Shown: piece after piece, positions 1 to 7,848 of the stretch
How positions within the stretch are numbered: position 1 is the stretch's first letter
Layout: every line of letters starts with the position of its first letter
NCBI GenBank assembly: GCA_003226295.1
Contig: CP029803.1
Span: 230,226 to 294,225, forward strand
Direction: 5' to 3'
DNA: 64,000 nucleotides
From: Candidatus Moanabacter tarae
Lineage (GTDB): Bacteria > Verrucomicrobiota > Verrucomicrobiia > Opitutales > UBA2987
Position numbers and translations under genes: made by a program
The notes under the pieces: generated by a model
What the model was told of the DNA's origin: nothing
The model's database searches: none
The model's input: the letters and a program-made list of their open reading frames with translations, nothing else

Positions 1-829
1 GTTCGATTATGTGGACGGCTTTTTTAACAATGAGGTCGGTCATCAGGGTTCGGGTAACAGCTCGTTCACCGGCGGCGATTGGGATTTTGATTTTGGTCCT
101 CGCTTCAACCATCATCTCAGATGATTGGCTCATGACCGGTTCTTCATAGTAGAGCGGGTGGAAAGGTTCAAGTTCCTGAGCCAAGCAGATCGCAGTAGCA
201 GGATTGAGGTCTCGTCCGTGGTAGTCCAGGCAGAGGTCGATCTCTTCACCAACTGCATCCCGGATGCGTTTAATCCTACGAATTGATTGGGCAACGATCT
301 CTGAGGCTGACATGCTCTCCCAACCCTCCGGATGAGGTTCGAATTTAGCAGCGGTAAAGCCCTTTCTTTTCAGGATTCGCATGGATTCAACGATGTCATT
401 CATCTCTGAATCACTTTGTCCAGAACTAAACATATGGGGATTAGCAGCCAATCGGATACGATCGCGGGTGGGACCGCCAAGGAGGGAGTAGACGGGTACA
501 TTAAGCTCCTTTCCCTTTATGTCCCAAAGAGCGTGCTCGATTGCACTCAGAGCGGAAAGTTCGGCCGTACCTAAAGGATACCGAAGTCCTCGGTAGATGC
601 CTTGCCAAAGGTAATTGATTCGAGATGGGTCCTGTCCTATCAGCCAACGTTTATACTTCTTGATGGCTCCTTCAACTAGCTCATCAAGACTGTGGAAAGC
701 TTCGCCGATTCCAGTAATACCGGAATCTGTATGTATTTTCACAAAGGCCCAACTACGGTTATAGCCGGTTCCATAGTTAACTGTTCCACCAGGATTTACA
801 AAGATAGTTCTAACATCGGTGATTTTCAT
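1..829 (-). CDS. Enolase-superfamily sugar-acid dehydratase (galactonate dehydratase-like), partial
   Basis: This minus-strand frame is open from an ATG at 829 to the window edge, so the C-terminal part is missing. Conceptual translation starts MKITDVRTIFVNPGG. It shows the mandelate racemase/muconate lactonizing enzyme layout: an N-terminal capping domain with IGQDPSRIN and ALWDIKGK, then metal-ligand segments DYHGRD, YYEEPV and AAGER. These closely resemble the D-galactonate dehydratase (DgoD) subgroup, which removes water from an aldonic acid to give a 2-keto-3-deoxy acid. The catalytic His segment lies beyond the edge, so the exact subgroup cannot be set. An aldo/keto reductase ends 26 bases upstream on the same strand and probably shares its transcript. 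The exact substrate is inference. Confidence 0.85.
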   Translation of the reverse strand, partial: MKITDVRTIFVNPGGTVNYGTGYNRSWAFVKIHTDSGITGIGEAFHSLDELVEGAIKKYKRWLIGQDPSRINYLWQGIYRGLRYPLGTAELSALSAIEHALWDIKGKELNVPVYSLLGGPTRDRIRLAANPHMFSSGQSDSEMNDIVESMRILKRKGFTAAKFEPHPEGWESMSASEIVAQSIRRIKRIRDAVGEEIDLCLDYHGRDLNPATAICLAQELEPFHPLYYEEPVMSQSSEMMVEARTKIKIPIAAGERAVTRTLMTDLIVKKAVHIIE

Positions 830-855
830 GATTTATACAGAAGAAGTTACCCCCA

Positions 856-1794
856 TTAGGTTCCAACGGGAATAGCGATTCTATTAAAAAGTTCCCGGAA
901 CTTGGAAATAAGATCATCTGGCAGATCCGGAGTGGCGAATATGGAACTGTTTTCTCTAAGATGGGCAATATTGCTGCTCGTCACCATAGCGGTGGTTACA
1001 GCTGCATTTGCAGCGGCGAATTTGTAAGCTACACTAGCCAGTGTTTCTCCTCTTGGAATCAACGCGAGGAACTCGTCTGTAGTAAATTTGTTTTCAAGGA
1101 GGCCACGGCACTTTAAGTTCGCAATGGTCTCCATGAGCCGTTCCTTGTCACGAAAAGCGTTGCGGACGGTGTAAATGCTGAGAACCCCAACGTTCTTTTT
1201 TTGGCATAGTGGAAATATGCTCCTGTCTGCCGACTGATTGAAGATATTATATCCTGCCATAACTACGTCGACGAGGTCGGCCTCGAGCATCCGTTTAAGC
1301 CAGTCATGTGGGCCGTCAACAGATGATTTCTCCGAAGAGCCGACGAAGCGAATTTTCCCATCTTTTTTTAACTTATCGAGAACTGGGAAATGCTCATTCC
1401 GTACCCTTTCAAAGTGACTGGAGAGACATGAACCTGCGACCAGAAGGATATCTAGAGTATCGACTCCTAGTCTCTTCAGACTGTATTCAACGGATTGTCT
1501 GACTTGGGTTGGACTTGGGATCCCTCTCTCCTCGTCGCTCACGACTACCTTATCGCTCAGGAAATAGCTATCACGTGGTACTCCCTTCAAAGATCGTCTT
1601 AGGATTAATTCACTTTCCAGATAATCAGGGGATGTATCAAAAAGATTGTAACCAAGGTCCAATGCCTCACGAATAAGTCTATGGATTTTCTGCTCCGGAA
1701 CACTATCCCGTTGGCCTAAACAAAAGTGTCCGCCGGTTCCGAACCCGAGTTTGGAAACTCTCAATCCAGTTCTGCCTAATTTTGTGTATTCCAT
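856..1794 (-). CDS. Aldo/keto reductase family protein with altered catalytic tetrad
   Basis: The 312-residue protein opens with the aldo/keto reductase signature MEYTKLGRTGLRVSKLGFG and has the family's usual length. D53 and Y58 (in DTSPDY) and K82 (in SDKV) match three members of the Asp-Tyr-Lys-His tetrad of these NAD(P)H-dependent oxidoreductases. At the fourth position, where relatives have His in a segment such as QIHG, this protein reads LVAG with A120. The C-terminal segment AMVTSSNIAHLREN fits the cofactor-binding region. It precedes the galactonate dehydratase-like gene on the same strand, so a role in sugar-acid oxidation is plausible. Loss of the His could mean altered chemistry, as His-lacking relatives are known, or weak activity. 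The family call is firm; the substrate is unknown. Confidence 0.88.
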   Translation of the reverse strand: MEYTKLGRTGLRVSKLGFGTGGHFCLGQRDSVPEQKIHRLIREALDLGYNLFDTSPDYLESELILRRSLKGVPRDSYFLSDKVVVSDEERGIPSPTQVRQSVEYSLKRLGVDTLDILLVAGSCLSSHFERVRNEHFPVLDKLKKDGKIRFVGSSEKSSVDGPHDWLKRMLEADLVDVVMAGYNIFNQSADRSIFPLCQKKNVGVLSIYTVRNAFRDKERLMETIANLKCRGLLENKFTTDEFLALIPRGETLASVAYKFAAANAAVTTAMVTSSNIAHLRENSSIFATPDLPDDLISKFRELFNRIAIPVGT

Positions 1795-2258
1795 AATTAA
1801 GATTGTCGAATTAGTAATTTATTTGAAGAGCACAACACAGAATCAAGTGAATTTCAATCCGCGGCTTTTGGGACTAAATATGGGACAGTTCCTGGTGAAG
1901 AATTAAGTATAAAAGCAGACATAGCTATGCATATTTTTGTGATGGAATGTCGTGTTCTTTTGATTTTTTGTTGAGGTAGTCCTTCCCTAAGGAACTAGGG
2001 AAATTTTAATATTTATAGGCAGAGAGATTAAAAAGTACAATTGTTCCCGATTTACTGCTGGGGGGATCCAGTTCGAAATCTTTTTCGTTGGGGTCTTAGT
2101 TTAAGGTGATAAAGAATAGGAGGAGGACGGTACCGGTGCTTACCCCAATGTGGAAACAGATATGGAAAAAACCCTTTCCCTTCGGGCAAAAATGAGTGAT
2201 ATTTCAAAAGACGCCATCGATAGTGGCATAGCGTGAACTACAAGCTTAAGGAGAAATA
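1795..2258 (+). other. Intergenic region with a short protein-like scrap
   Basis: This stretch lies between divergent genes. Most of it is AT-rich with no recognisable gene. From 2162 to 2236 a short plus-strand frame reads METDMEK-type sequence ending KDAIDSGIA and a stop. It has no upstream coding continuation beyond a stop near 2116 and is too short to assign. It could be the 3' tail of a lost gene or chance. A good ribosome binding site (AAGGAG, 2247-2252) precedes the ATG at 2259 of the next gene and fixes that start. Confidence 0.4.
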
Positions 2259-3011
2259 ATGAAGATTCGTCCCAACAGAATAAAAGAAAAACTAGCGAAG
2301 GGTGAGGTTGCTAGTATAGTTTCTGGAATTACGCACCCCGACGATATAGATGCCTTCGGGCCCAACGGGTTTGATGGTGTATGGTTAGAAGGGGAACACG
2401 GTGCTGTTGATGCAGCGGAGCTCGGAAACTTGACGCGAGCCTGTGATATCTGGGGCATGACTTCGGTATGTCGCATTAATCGTAATGATCAGGCTTTGAT
2501 TTACCGAACCCTGGATCGAGGCGCACAAGGGATCGTGGTGCCACATGTGGATACTAAGGAAGAAGCACAGAACCTTGTCGAGGGCGGCAAGTTTGCTCCG
2601 ATTGGTCGTCGAGGGATGTACACAAGCCGGCAGGGATTTGGGGTGAGCGACTACTTTGAAACATCTAACGATGAGACATTGCTTATTGCTTTAATTGAAG
2701 ATATCGTCGCGGTTGAGAATTTAGATGAGATACTTACCACAGAACACATTGATGTTTTTTTTGTAGCTCCTTCGGACCTGGCGACTTCAATGGGGCACAT
2801 CGGTAATATGAGTCATCCTGAAGTACAAAATACAATCTTCAGGAGTCTTGAACGCATCCAGGCGGCAGGTCGCACAGCAGGGACTTTGACAAATAATAGC
2901 AATGTCGCTGACTTTGTCTCGGCCGGAGTTAAAGTAGTCATGACCAGCGTAGCGGGCTGGTTAGAGGAAGGGGCGAATGATTTTAAGAAACGAATCGAGA
3001 AGGCGGGTTAA
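2259..3011 (+). CDS. HpcH/HpaI-family aldolase
   Basis: The 250-residue protein matches the length and motifs of class II metal-dependent aldolases related to HpaI (4-hydroxy-2-oxoheptanedioate aldolase) and 2-keto-3-deoxy-L-rhamnonate aldolase. The catalytic His lies in EGEHG (H47), the substrate-binding Arg in CRINR (R72), and metal ligands are E147 in LIEDI and D173 in APSDLA. Such enzymes cleave 2-keto-3-deoxy acids to pyruvate or a related keto acid plus an aldehyde. The start is supported by AAGGAG seven bases upstream. A dehydratase of the type that makes such keto-deoxy acids lies at the left edge of the window, on the opposite strand. The true substrate cannot be read from sequence. 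Confidence 0.88.
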   Translation: MKIRPNRIKEKLAKGEVASIVSGITHPDDIDAFGPNGFDGVWLEGEHGAVDAAELGNLTRACDIWGMTSVCRINRNDQALIYRTLDRGAQGIVVPHVDTKEEAQNLVEGGKFAPIGRRGMYTSRQGFGVSDYFETSNDETLLIALIEDIVAVENLDEILTTEHIDVFFVAPSDLATSMGHIGNMSHPEVQNTIFRSLERIQAAGRTAGTLTNNSNVADFVSAGVKVVMTSVAGWLEEGANDFKKRIEKAG

Positions 3012-3160
3012 AGTCTAATCAAGAAGGAACTCTGGGTGGTTTTGCTTGGTAGCCGATTTTTTTAGTTAGCGGCAGCCCTAGATTCAAAGAGGCTTGCCGA
3101 AATTAAATTCTTATGGACGACAGAACTTAAATTCTCCAGACGAGATTAGAGCCGAGGTTC

Positions 3161-3682
3161 ATGCGAATAGCACCCCAAGAACTTAATGTCAGTAGTTTCC
3201 CTTTAGGTGTTACCGGGAAAATGTCAACCGACGGGGCGCTGCCCTTGCTTTATTACCATAGGGTGATTCCGCCGTCAAAAGTAACGGCAGATGCATTCGA
3301 AGAAGTATTGGCTGAGAATGGGTGGGTCCACAGCTGGCGTAACGGGGTCTACGGTTTCCATCACTACCACGCCAACACTCACGAGGTGCTTGGGATATAC
3401 AATGGAACTGCTGTCCTTCAGTTTGGCGGAGAAAATGGAATTGAAAAGGAGGTAGGAGTAGGGGATGCGGTGATTATTCCATCTGGAGTAGTTCATAAGA
3501 ATCTGGGATCAAGTTTTCGATTCGGAGTGGTGGGAGCCTATCCGCGGGGTCAACGGATGGATATGTGCTATGGAGAGAAGGGACAGCGGCCGGGAGAGGA
3601 TGAGATTATTGCTCGTGTTCCTCTTCCCCCGATGGATCCTTTTTGTGGGGAGAGAGGGCCTTTGATCGAGATATGGCATTAG
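3161..3682 (+). CDS. YjlB-type cupin protein
   Basis: The 173-residue protein carries both cupin motifs: HHYHANTHEVLGIYNG (about 67-82), with the two His, one further His and Glu that bind metal, and GDAVIIPSGVVHKN (about 101-114). The flanking segments NGWVHSWRNGVY and VVGAYPRGQ match what I know of the Bacillus YjlB group, a single-domain cupin of unknown function. It is probably a cytosolic metalloprotein. Its last ten bases overlap the start of the ferritin/VIT1 fusion gene, which suggests translational coupling and hints at a metal-related role. That link is inference. Confidence 0.82.
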   Translation: MRIAPQELNVSSFPLGVTGKMSTDGALPLLYYHRVIPPSKVTADAFEEVLAENGWVHSWRNGVYGFHHYHANTHEVLGIYNGTAVLQFGGENGIEKEVGVGDAVIIPSGVVHKNLGSSFRFGVVGAYPRGQRMDMCYGEKGQRPGEDEIIARVPLPPMDPFCGERGPLIEIWH

Positions 3683-4788
3683 CTGAAAAAGAGAATTTGG
3701 CCGTCTGGAAGGATCATCTTCAGGACGAAGCGGATGCTGCCTTCCTTTATCGAAGGCTGGCTGAACTTGAATTGGATTCGAAGAGGTCGGTTATCTATCA
3801 AGAACTTGCCGAAGTTGAAGATCGACATGCCAATATTTGGAGAAATTTGATTTCCGGTGAGGGCTTGGCGGTTCCTGAGGCGAGACCCTCTTTGCGTGCT
3901 CGGCTATTAGCCTGGGTTGCTTCCCGATGGGGGACGGGTGCGCTTTTAGAGATGCTTCTAAAGGAAGAGGGCCAGGAAGTGAAAGGATATATGGCTCTCT
4001 ATAATCAGAGTAAGAGTGGGAATCCAAAGGAAGCTGCGCTATTACTGGCCAAAGAGTCAGCTCAACACGCGCTGACATTGAGCGGGCTTGCAGATCAAAC
4101 AGGGGAGCCCTGGCATCGGATCGAGTCAGGTGGTTTTTTGCGCAATGTTGTTTACGGATTCAATGATGGACTTACAGCGAATTTCGGGCTTGTAGCAGGA
4201 GTTGTTGGGGCGTCAGTGGACTATCGACTGATCTTAGTCACAGGTATCGCTGGAATGATTGCAGATGCGCTCTCTATGGGTTCCTCCGGTTACCTTGCTG
4301 CTAAGAGCGAGCAGGAGGTTTATACCCATGAGATTGAAATGGAGAAGGAGGAGATCAAGCTCATGCCGGAACTTGAGGAGGATGAACTAACTCTGATATA
4401 CCGGTCGAAAGGAATGGATGAAGAAAGGGCGAGGGAACTTGCGAGTATTGTGATGAAGGACCCTGAGCGTGCGCTTCAGGAATTGGTCCGAGAAGAATTT
4501 AGAATTGGAGAACCCCACACCACACCCATAAAGGAGGGATGGGTCACTGGGCTAGCCACGGCGATTGGTGCGCTTATTCCAGTCGTTCCCTTCTTCTTTC
4601 TCGAAGGTAAGTTTGCCATCGTGACCTGCTTTGCTGTCTCCATGTTATCCCATTTTGTTGTGGGAGCAATACGTAGCATCTTTACGGGCCGGAGTCTTAT
4701 TCGCAGTGGAACTGATATGTTTGCTGTTGGACTTGGGGTGGCTATTGTCGCTTATATTGTGGGAGATTTGGTCGTTTGGATGCTGTAG
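3673..4788 (+). CDS. Ferritin-like/VIT1 (CCC1) fusion, MbfA-type iron or manganese exporter
   Basis: The 371-residue protein has two parts. Residues 1-140 form a ferritin-like four-helix region with acidic/His pairs typical of rubrerythrin-type di-iron sites (E19, E49 with H52, E98/E99, E128 with H132). Residues 150-371 form a VIT1/CCC1 transporter: FLRNVVYGFNDGL, a cytosolic acidic segment rich in Glu (HEIEMEKEEIKLMPE) and three C-terminal membrane helices. This order matches the membrane-bound ferritin MbfA of rhizobia, which exports iron under excess iron or peroxide. I chose the ATG at 3673, overlapping the cupin stop by ten bases, because the protein then begins MALAEKENLAVWKDH as related proteins do; a TTG at 3643 would add ten residues. 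Fe versus Mn specificity is not decided by sequence alone. Confidence 0.86.
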   Translation: MALAEKENLAVWKDHLQDEADAAFLYRRLAELELDSKRSVIYQELAEVEDRHANIWRNLISGEGLAVPEARPSLRARLLAWVASRWGTGALLEMLLKEEGQEVKGYMALYNQSKSGNPKEAALLLAKESAQHALTLSGLADQTGEPWHRIESGGFLRNVVYGFNDGLTANFGLVAGVVGASVDYRLILVTGIAGMIADALSMGSSGYLAAKSEQEVYTHEIEMEKEEIKLMPELEEDELTLIYRSKGMDEERARELASIVMKDPERALQELVREEFRIGEPHTTPIKEGWVTGLATAIGALIPVVPFFFLEGKFAIVTCFAVSMLSHFVVGAIRSIFTGRSLIRSGTDMFAVGLGVAIVAYIVGDLVVWML

Positions 4789-4915
4789 GTGTCCAATGGC
4801 AGCTCATTCCATGTAGGTATAAATTCGAGCTCTAGACCAGATTTGTTCGGATTAAGGACCGATTGAATCCGTGGCAAAAATGTATTCGTGGTTCGAAAGG
4901 GTCATTTACCCATGA

Positions 4916-6997
4916 TTAAAAGGCGGTTGAAAGAGTAATTTTCACATGCCTACCCGGAGCCGGAGCAACCTCCTTCAGAGGAGACGTATGTGGACGAATT
5001 TCTTCATCCAGCAGGTTTCGTCCACTGAGAATGAGATGCCAATTACCTGTTTGGAATGGTAAATCGATTAGCAAGGATGCAGACCAATTGGTGTAGGCAT
5101 CGGAGGAGGCTTCGAATGGTGATGTCCTATCTTGGGGAAAACTATGGAGAATAGAAGAATTGATCATCCAGTCCTCGGATCCGAATTGTACCCGGGGTCC
5201 GAGACGCAATGGGGGAATCCTTGGCAGGAGGTCGTTGGTTTTCTCGATATTGGCATTCACGGTGTCTACTTGAAAACTGATGTCGAAATAGGCATTGTTA
5301 GCCTGCCATGCATGCCAGGTCAATGTAGCCTCGAGGCCATAGAAGGTTGTGTTTGCCTGTGTATACTGGTACACGCGAAATCCATGTTGCTCATCCTTTG
5401 TTGGAGCAGCGTAGATAAAATCGGAAAAATCAGTATGAAAAGCCGTTAGGCTGGCGCTCAAGTCGCTTTCGTCCCAATGAAGCGATAAATCAATACCATT
5501 GGCTGATTCAGAACCGAAGGATGAATCGCCAATCTCAAATTGCTGGGTAGCAGCGTGCGGGCCAGATGCATACAATTCTGTCGCCACGGGATGCCGCTCA
5601 GCGTGATTGAAAAGAGTCCCAATCGACCAATGTTCAGTCAATTGAATCTTTGCACCAAGTGATCCTGAGAGTGCCCAGCCATCGTAACCTTCGTCATCCG
5701 TTATTTGGATCTCCCGATGTTCCACTCGTATGCCTCCTTCAACACGGATATTATTGATCTGCATGTCCTGCAACAGGAACAGCGCTGTGTCTGTTGTGGT
5801 CGAGTCTGGAGTGAGCGATTCTTCACCTACTGCCATGGAGTCGAGTGATAGCCACTGTATGCCAAATGCTCCTTGGTCATTCGGTCCGGTAAGATAGGTG
5901 GCGATAAGACGGGCCTCTGTGGATTCACGGTTAAAGTCGGTTCCAATGTCGTCCCCCTCCAGTTCCTGGTGATCATATTCGACATGACGCAATCTCCCTT
6001 CAATGGCATTTAGCCAGGAGTTTTCCATAGTATGCTCAAAATCAAGGTCCACTGTCGATTGGTTCAGATCGATGGAGATACCATGTTCATCGTCTTCGTG
6101 ATGCGATTCTTCCTCTTTATCTTCTTCGTGGTTTCCTTCATGTTCATGCTCCTGATGCGTGCCGTGTTCGTGCCAGGGAACACCGTACTGGGATTCGTAG
6201 GTTGTCCGAGCTATACTGAACCGCGTATTTCCGGAGGCGAACCATGAAAGAGCCACAGAGTTGGCTTTAGATTCCAGAAATGAATTCTCAAGGATTCCTG
6301 TTGGTTCTTCATCATGATCGGAATGCCCGGGAATCGAGTAATTTTTGTGGTCCCTGTCGAGGTAGCTTACCGAAACGACAATATCCTGTAGGGAAACCGT
6401 TGTCAGGCCACCCAAACTCCACCCATCAGATGCTGATTGGTAATCTGTTATAGCTGCCAGTGAAGCATTCTGCAGCGGTCGGGTGCGGGGGATGCGTTTG
6501 TCGATGACATTGACGACACCTCCAATCGCAGAACTGCCAAATAGAAGGGTCGACGCACCGCGCAGGACTTCTATGCGTTCGATGAAGAACGGTTCCAAGG
6601 AAACAGCGTGATCGGGGCTTTCAGCAGAGAGGTCCCCGATGTCCACTCCGCTTTCCATCACTCGTAGGCGGTTGCCCTCTAGTCCGCGAATCACGGGTCG
6701 GCTGGCACCTGCGCCGAACGCAGTGGAGTGCACGCCCGGTTGGTTGTCCAACGCTTCGCCAAGAGTGGGTGCCAAGCTGATTTCCAGCGTATCGAAAGCA
6801 ACCACCGTAGTAGGTGTTAGCATGTCCTGACTACTCCGTGGAGTAAGGGAAGCGTTAACGACAAAGGGGTTCAGTTCATGGATTTCAGTATGTGAATGAT
6901 CACTGGTTATTGTGTCAGCCAGCGAAAAGGATGGTAAGAAAGCAATTGAGCTAAGAATGGTGGATCTAACGGGTTTCGATTTTCTAAAAATATGCAT
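4916..6997 (-). CDS. TonB-dependent outer-membrane receptor, ZnuD-like, with His-rich loop
   Basis: The 693-residue protein has a signal peptide (about 1-27), a plug domain (VIRGLEGNRLRVMESGV, IERIEVLRGASTLLFGSSAIG) and a beta barrel ending in an aromatic C-terminus (STAF). Residues 276-305 contain nine His among many Asp/Glu, and a second short His cluster (HSHTEIH) lies just after the signal peptide. An extracellular loop of this kind is characteristic of the zinc receptor ZnuD of Neisseria. The likely role is TonB-powered uptake of zinc or a related divalent metal across the outer membrane. It follows a small Cys/His secreted protein by 86 bases on the same strand, probably one transcript. 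I found no convincing Zur box upstream. Confidence 0.88.
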   Translation of the reverse strand: MHIFRKSKPVRSTILSSIAFLPSFSLADTITSDHSHTEIHELNPFVVNASLTPRSSQDMLTPTTVVAFDTLEISLAPTLGEALDNQPGVHSTAFGAGASRPVIRGLEGNRLRVMESGVDIGDLSAESPDHAVSLEPFFIERIEVLRGASTLLFGSSAIGGVVNVIDKRIPRTRPLQNASLAAITDYQSASDGWSLGGLTTVSLQDIVVSVSYLDRDHKNYSIPGHSDHDEEPTGILENSFLESKANSVALSWFASGNTRFSIARTTYESQYGVPWHEHGTHQEHEHEGNHEEDKEEESHHEDDEHGISIDLNQSTVDLDFEHTMENSWLNAIEGRLRHVEYDHQELEGDDIGTDFNRESTEARLIATYLTGPNDQGAFGIQWLSLDSMAVGEESLTPDSTTTDTALFLLQDMQINNIRVEGGIRVEHREIQITDDEGYDGWALSGSLGAKIQLTEHWSIGTLFNHAERHPVATELYASGPHAATQQFEIGDSSFGSESANGIDLSLHWDESDLSASLTAFHTDFSDFIYAAPTKDEQHGFRVYQYTQANTTFYGLEATLTWHAWQANNAYFDISFQVDTVNANIEKTNDLLPRIPPLRLGPRVQFGSEDWMINSSILHSFPQDRTSPFEASSDAYTNWSASLLIDLPFQTGNWHLILSGRNLLDEEIRPHTSPLKEVAPAPGRHVKITLSTAF

Positions 6998-7083
6998 GGC
7001 AGTTCTCTTAAAATGATGAAAAAGGCAAAGACATGCCCATCTGATTGCTCAGAATTGGCAGGTCCAAGGGAATGGATCATTTT

Positions 7084-7440
7084 TCAGAGAACCGGAGGTG
7101 CCCGAGCTTGTGTTGTTAGCTGGACCCCTTGAACCAGTTTTTCCAGCATTCTGTGGGTATGGATTGCGACCAGATGCCTTTCTACGGGTAAAGGCTCAAT
7201 TGGATTGTCCAGGATCAGACCGCTAGAAAATAGAACAACAGCACAACTGTTTTTACAGCGATTTTCATCCGATGGATCGTCGGAATTAGAATTACAGGAA
7301 CCTTCGTAGGGGGAGCCAGATCGTGCCTTGTCTTCATGCTCATGAAGCAGCCTGTGCAGATCACCACTGCTGCCTGCATATAGCAAAAGCAAGACGGTAG
7401 CTGCTGAGAGCAAATGCAATAAACTTCTGACGGCTTTCAT
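7084..7440 (-). CDS. Small secreted Cys/His protein upstream of zinc receptor
   Basis: Starting at the ATG at 7440 gives 118 residues. The N-terminus MKAVRSLLHLLSAATVLLLLY is a signal peptide or membrane anchor. The mature part has a His cluster (HRLLHEHEDK) and several Cys (SCNSNS, RCKNSCAV), followed by a conserved-looking CAVVLFSSG segment. From memory, small proteins with a CAVxLFxxG element often precede TonB-dependent receptors in Verrucomicrobiota, but I cannot verify this here. Linkage to the His-rich receptor suggests periplasmic metal binding or sensing. An in-frame start at 7509 would add 23 residues before the hydrophobic stretch and is less likely. Confidence 0.62.
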   Translation of the reverse strand: MKAVRSLLHLLSAATVLLLLYAGSSGDLHRLLHEHEDKARSGSPYEGSCNSNSDDPSDENRCKNSCAVVLFSSGLILDNPIEPLPVERHLVAIHTHRMLEKLVQGVQLTTQARAPPVL

Positions 7441-7465
7441 TAGGGAAAAGGTACAGACTTCGTCG

Positions 7466-7482
7466 TTACACGAAAGTTGTAA
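7466..7482. promoter_or_regulatory. TTACA-N7-TGTAA inverted repeat
   Basis: TTACA at 7466-7470 and TGTAA at 7478-7482 form a short dyad 26 bases upstream of the chosen start of the small Cys/His protein. Its position would suit an operator for the metal-receptor operon. It does not match the Zur consensus I know, and such dyads arise by chance. Confidence 0.22.
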
Positions 7483-7563
7483 AGGCTGGTTTCTTGAACA
7501 AAAAGTCAAGATATTCTAGTAAACTGTTTCCATATTTTCCGACAGCTGATTGGGATGGGAAAA

Positions 7564-7638
7564 TGGCTGCTCGGGCAGGATTCGAACCTGCGACAAAGTG
7601 GTTAACAGCCACCTGCTCTACCGCTGAGCTACCGAGCA
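7564..7638 (-). tRNA. tRNA-Asn (GTT)
   Basis: The minus-strand sequence folds into a full cloverleaf. The acceptor arms TGCTCGG and CCGAGCA pair perfectly, the D-arm is GCTC/GAGC, the anticodon loop is CTGTTAA with anticodon GTT, and the T-arm is GCAGG/CCTGC around TTCGAAT. The discriminator is G and CCA is encoded at the 3' end (7564-7566). Confidence 0.95.
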
Positions 7639-7848
7639 ATTTTAGTTATTATCAAGGAATCGGTATCAACAATTCAATCACTCTTGATTTTCTACCCGTC
7701 AAGGATACAGAAGAGCACCAATGATACAAGGGAAGAAGAATCCTCTAAATTGGAAAGAACCAATGAACGCAAACTCCTCAGAAATACGTGGAGTGGGGTC
7801 TATTACTCCAAGTTCACCATTCTCAGGCAAGCCCAAAGCTTTCATTCT

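Noticed and set aside
3643-3672. TTG start for the ferritin/VIT1 fusion
   Set aside because: Adds ten residues with no family match and a longer overlap; the ATG at 3673 fits better.
5132-6247. Long plus-strand frames opposite the zinc receptor
   Set aside because: They run antisense to a well-supported receptor gene, have no domains, and one is only the mirror of the His/Glu-rich loop.
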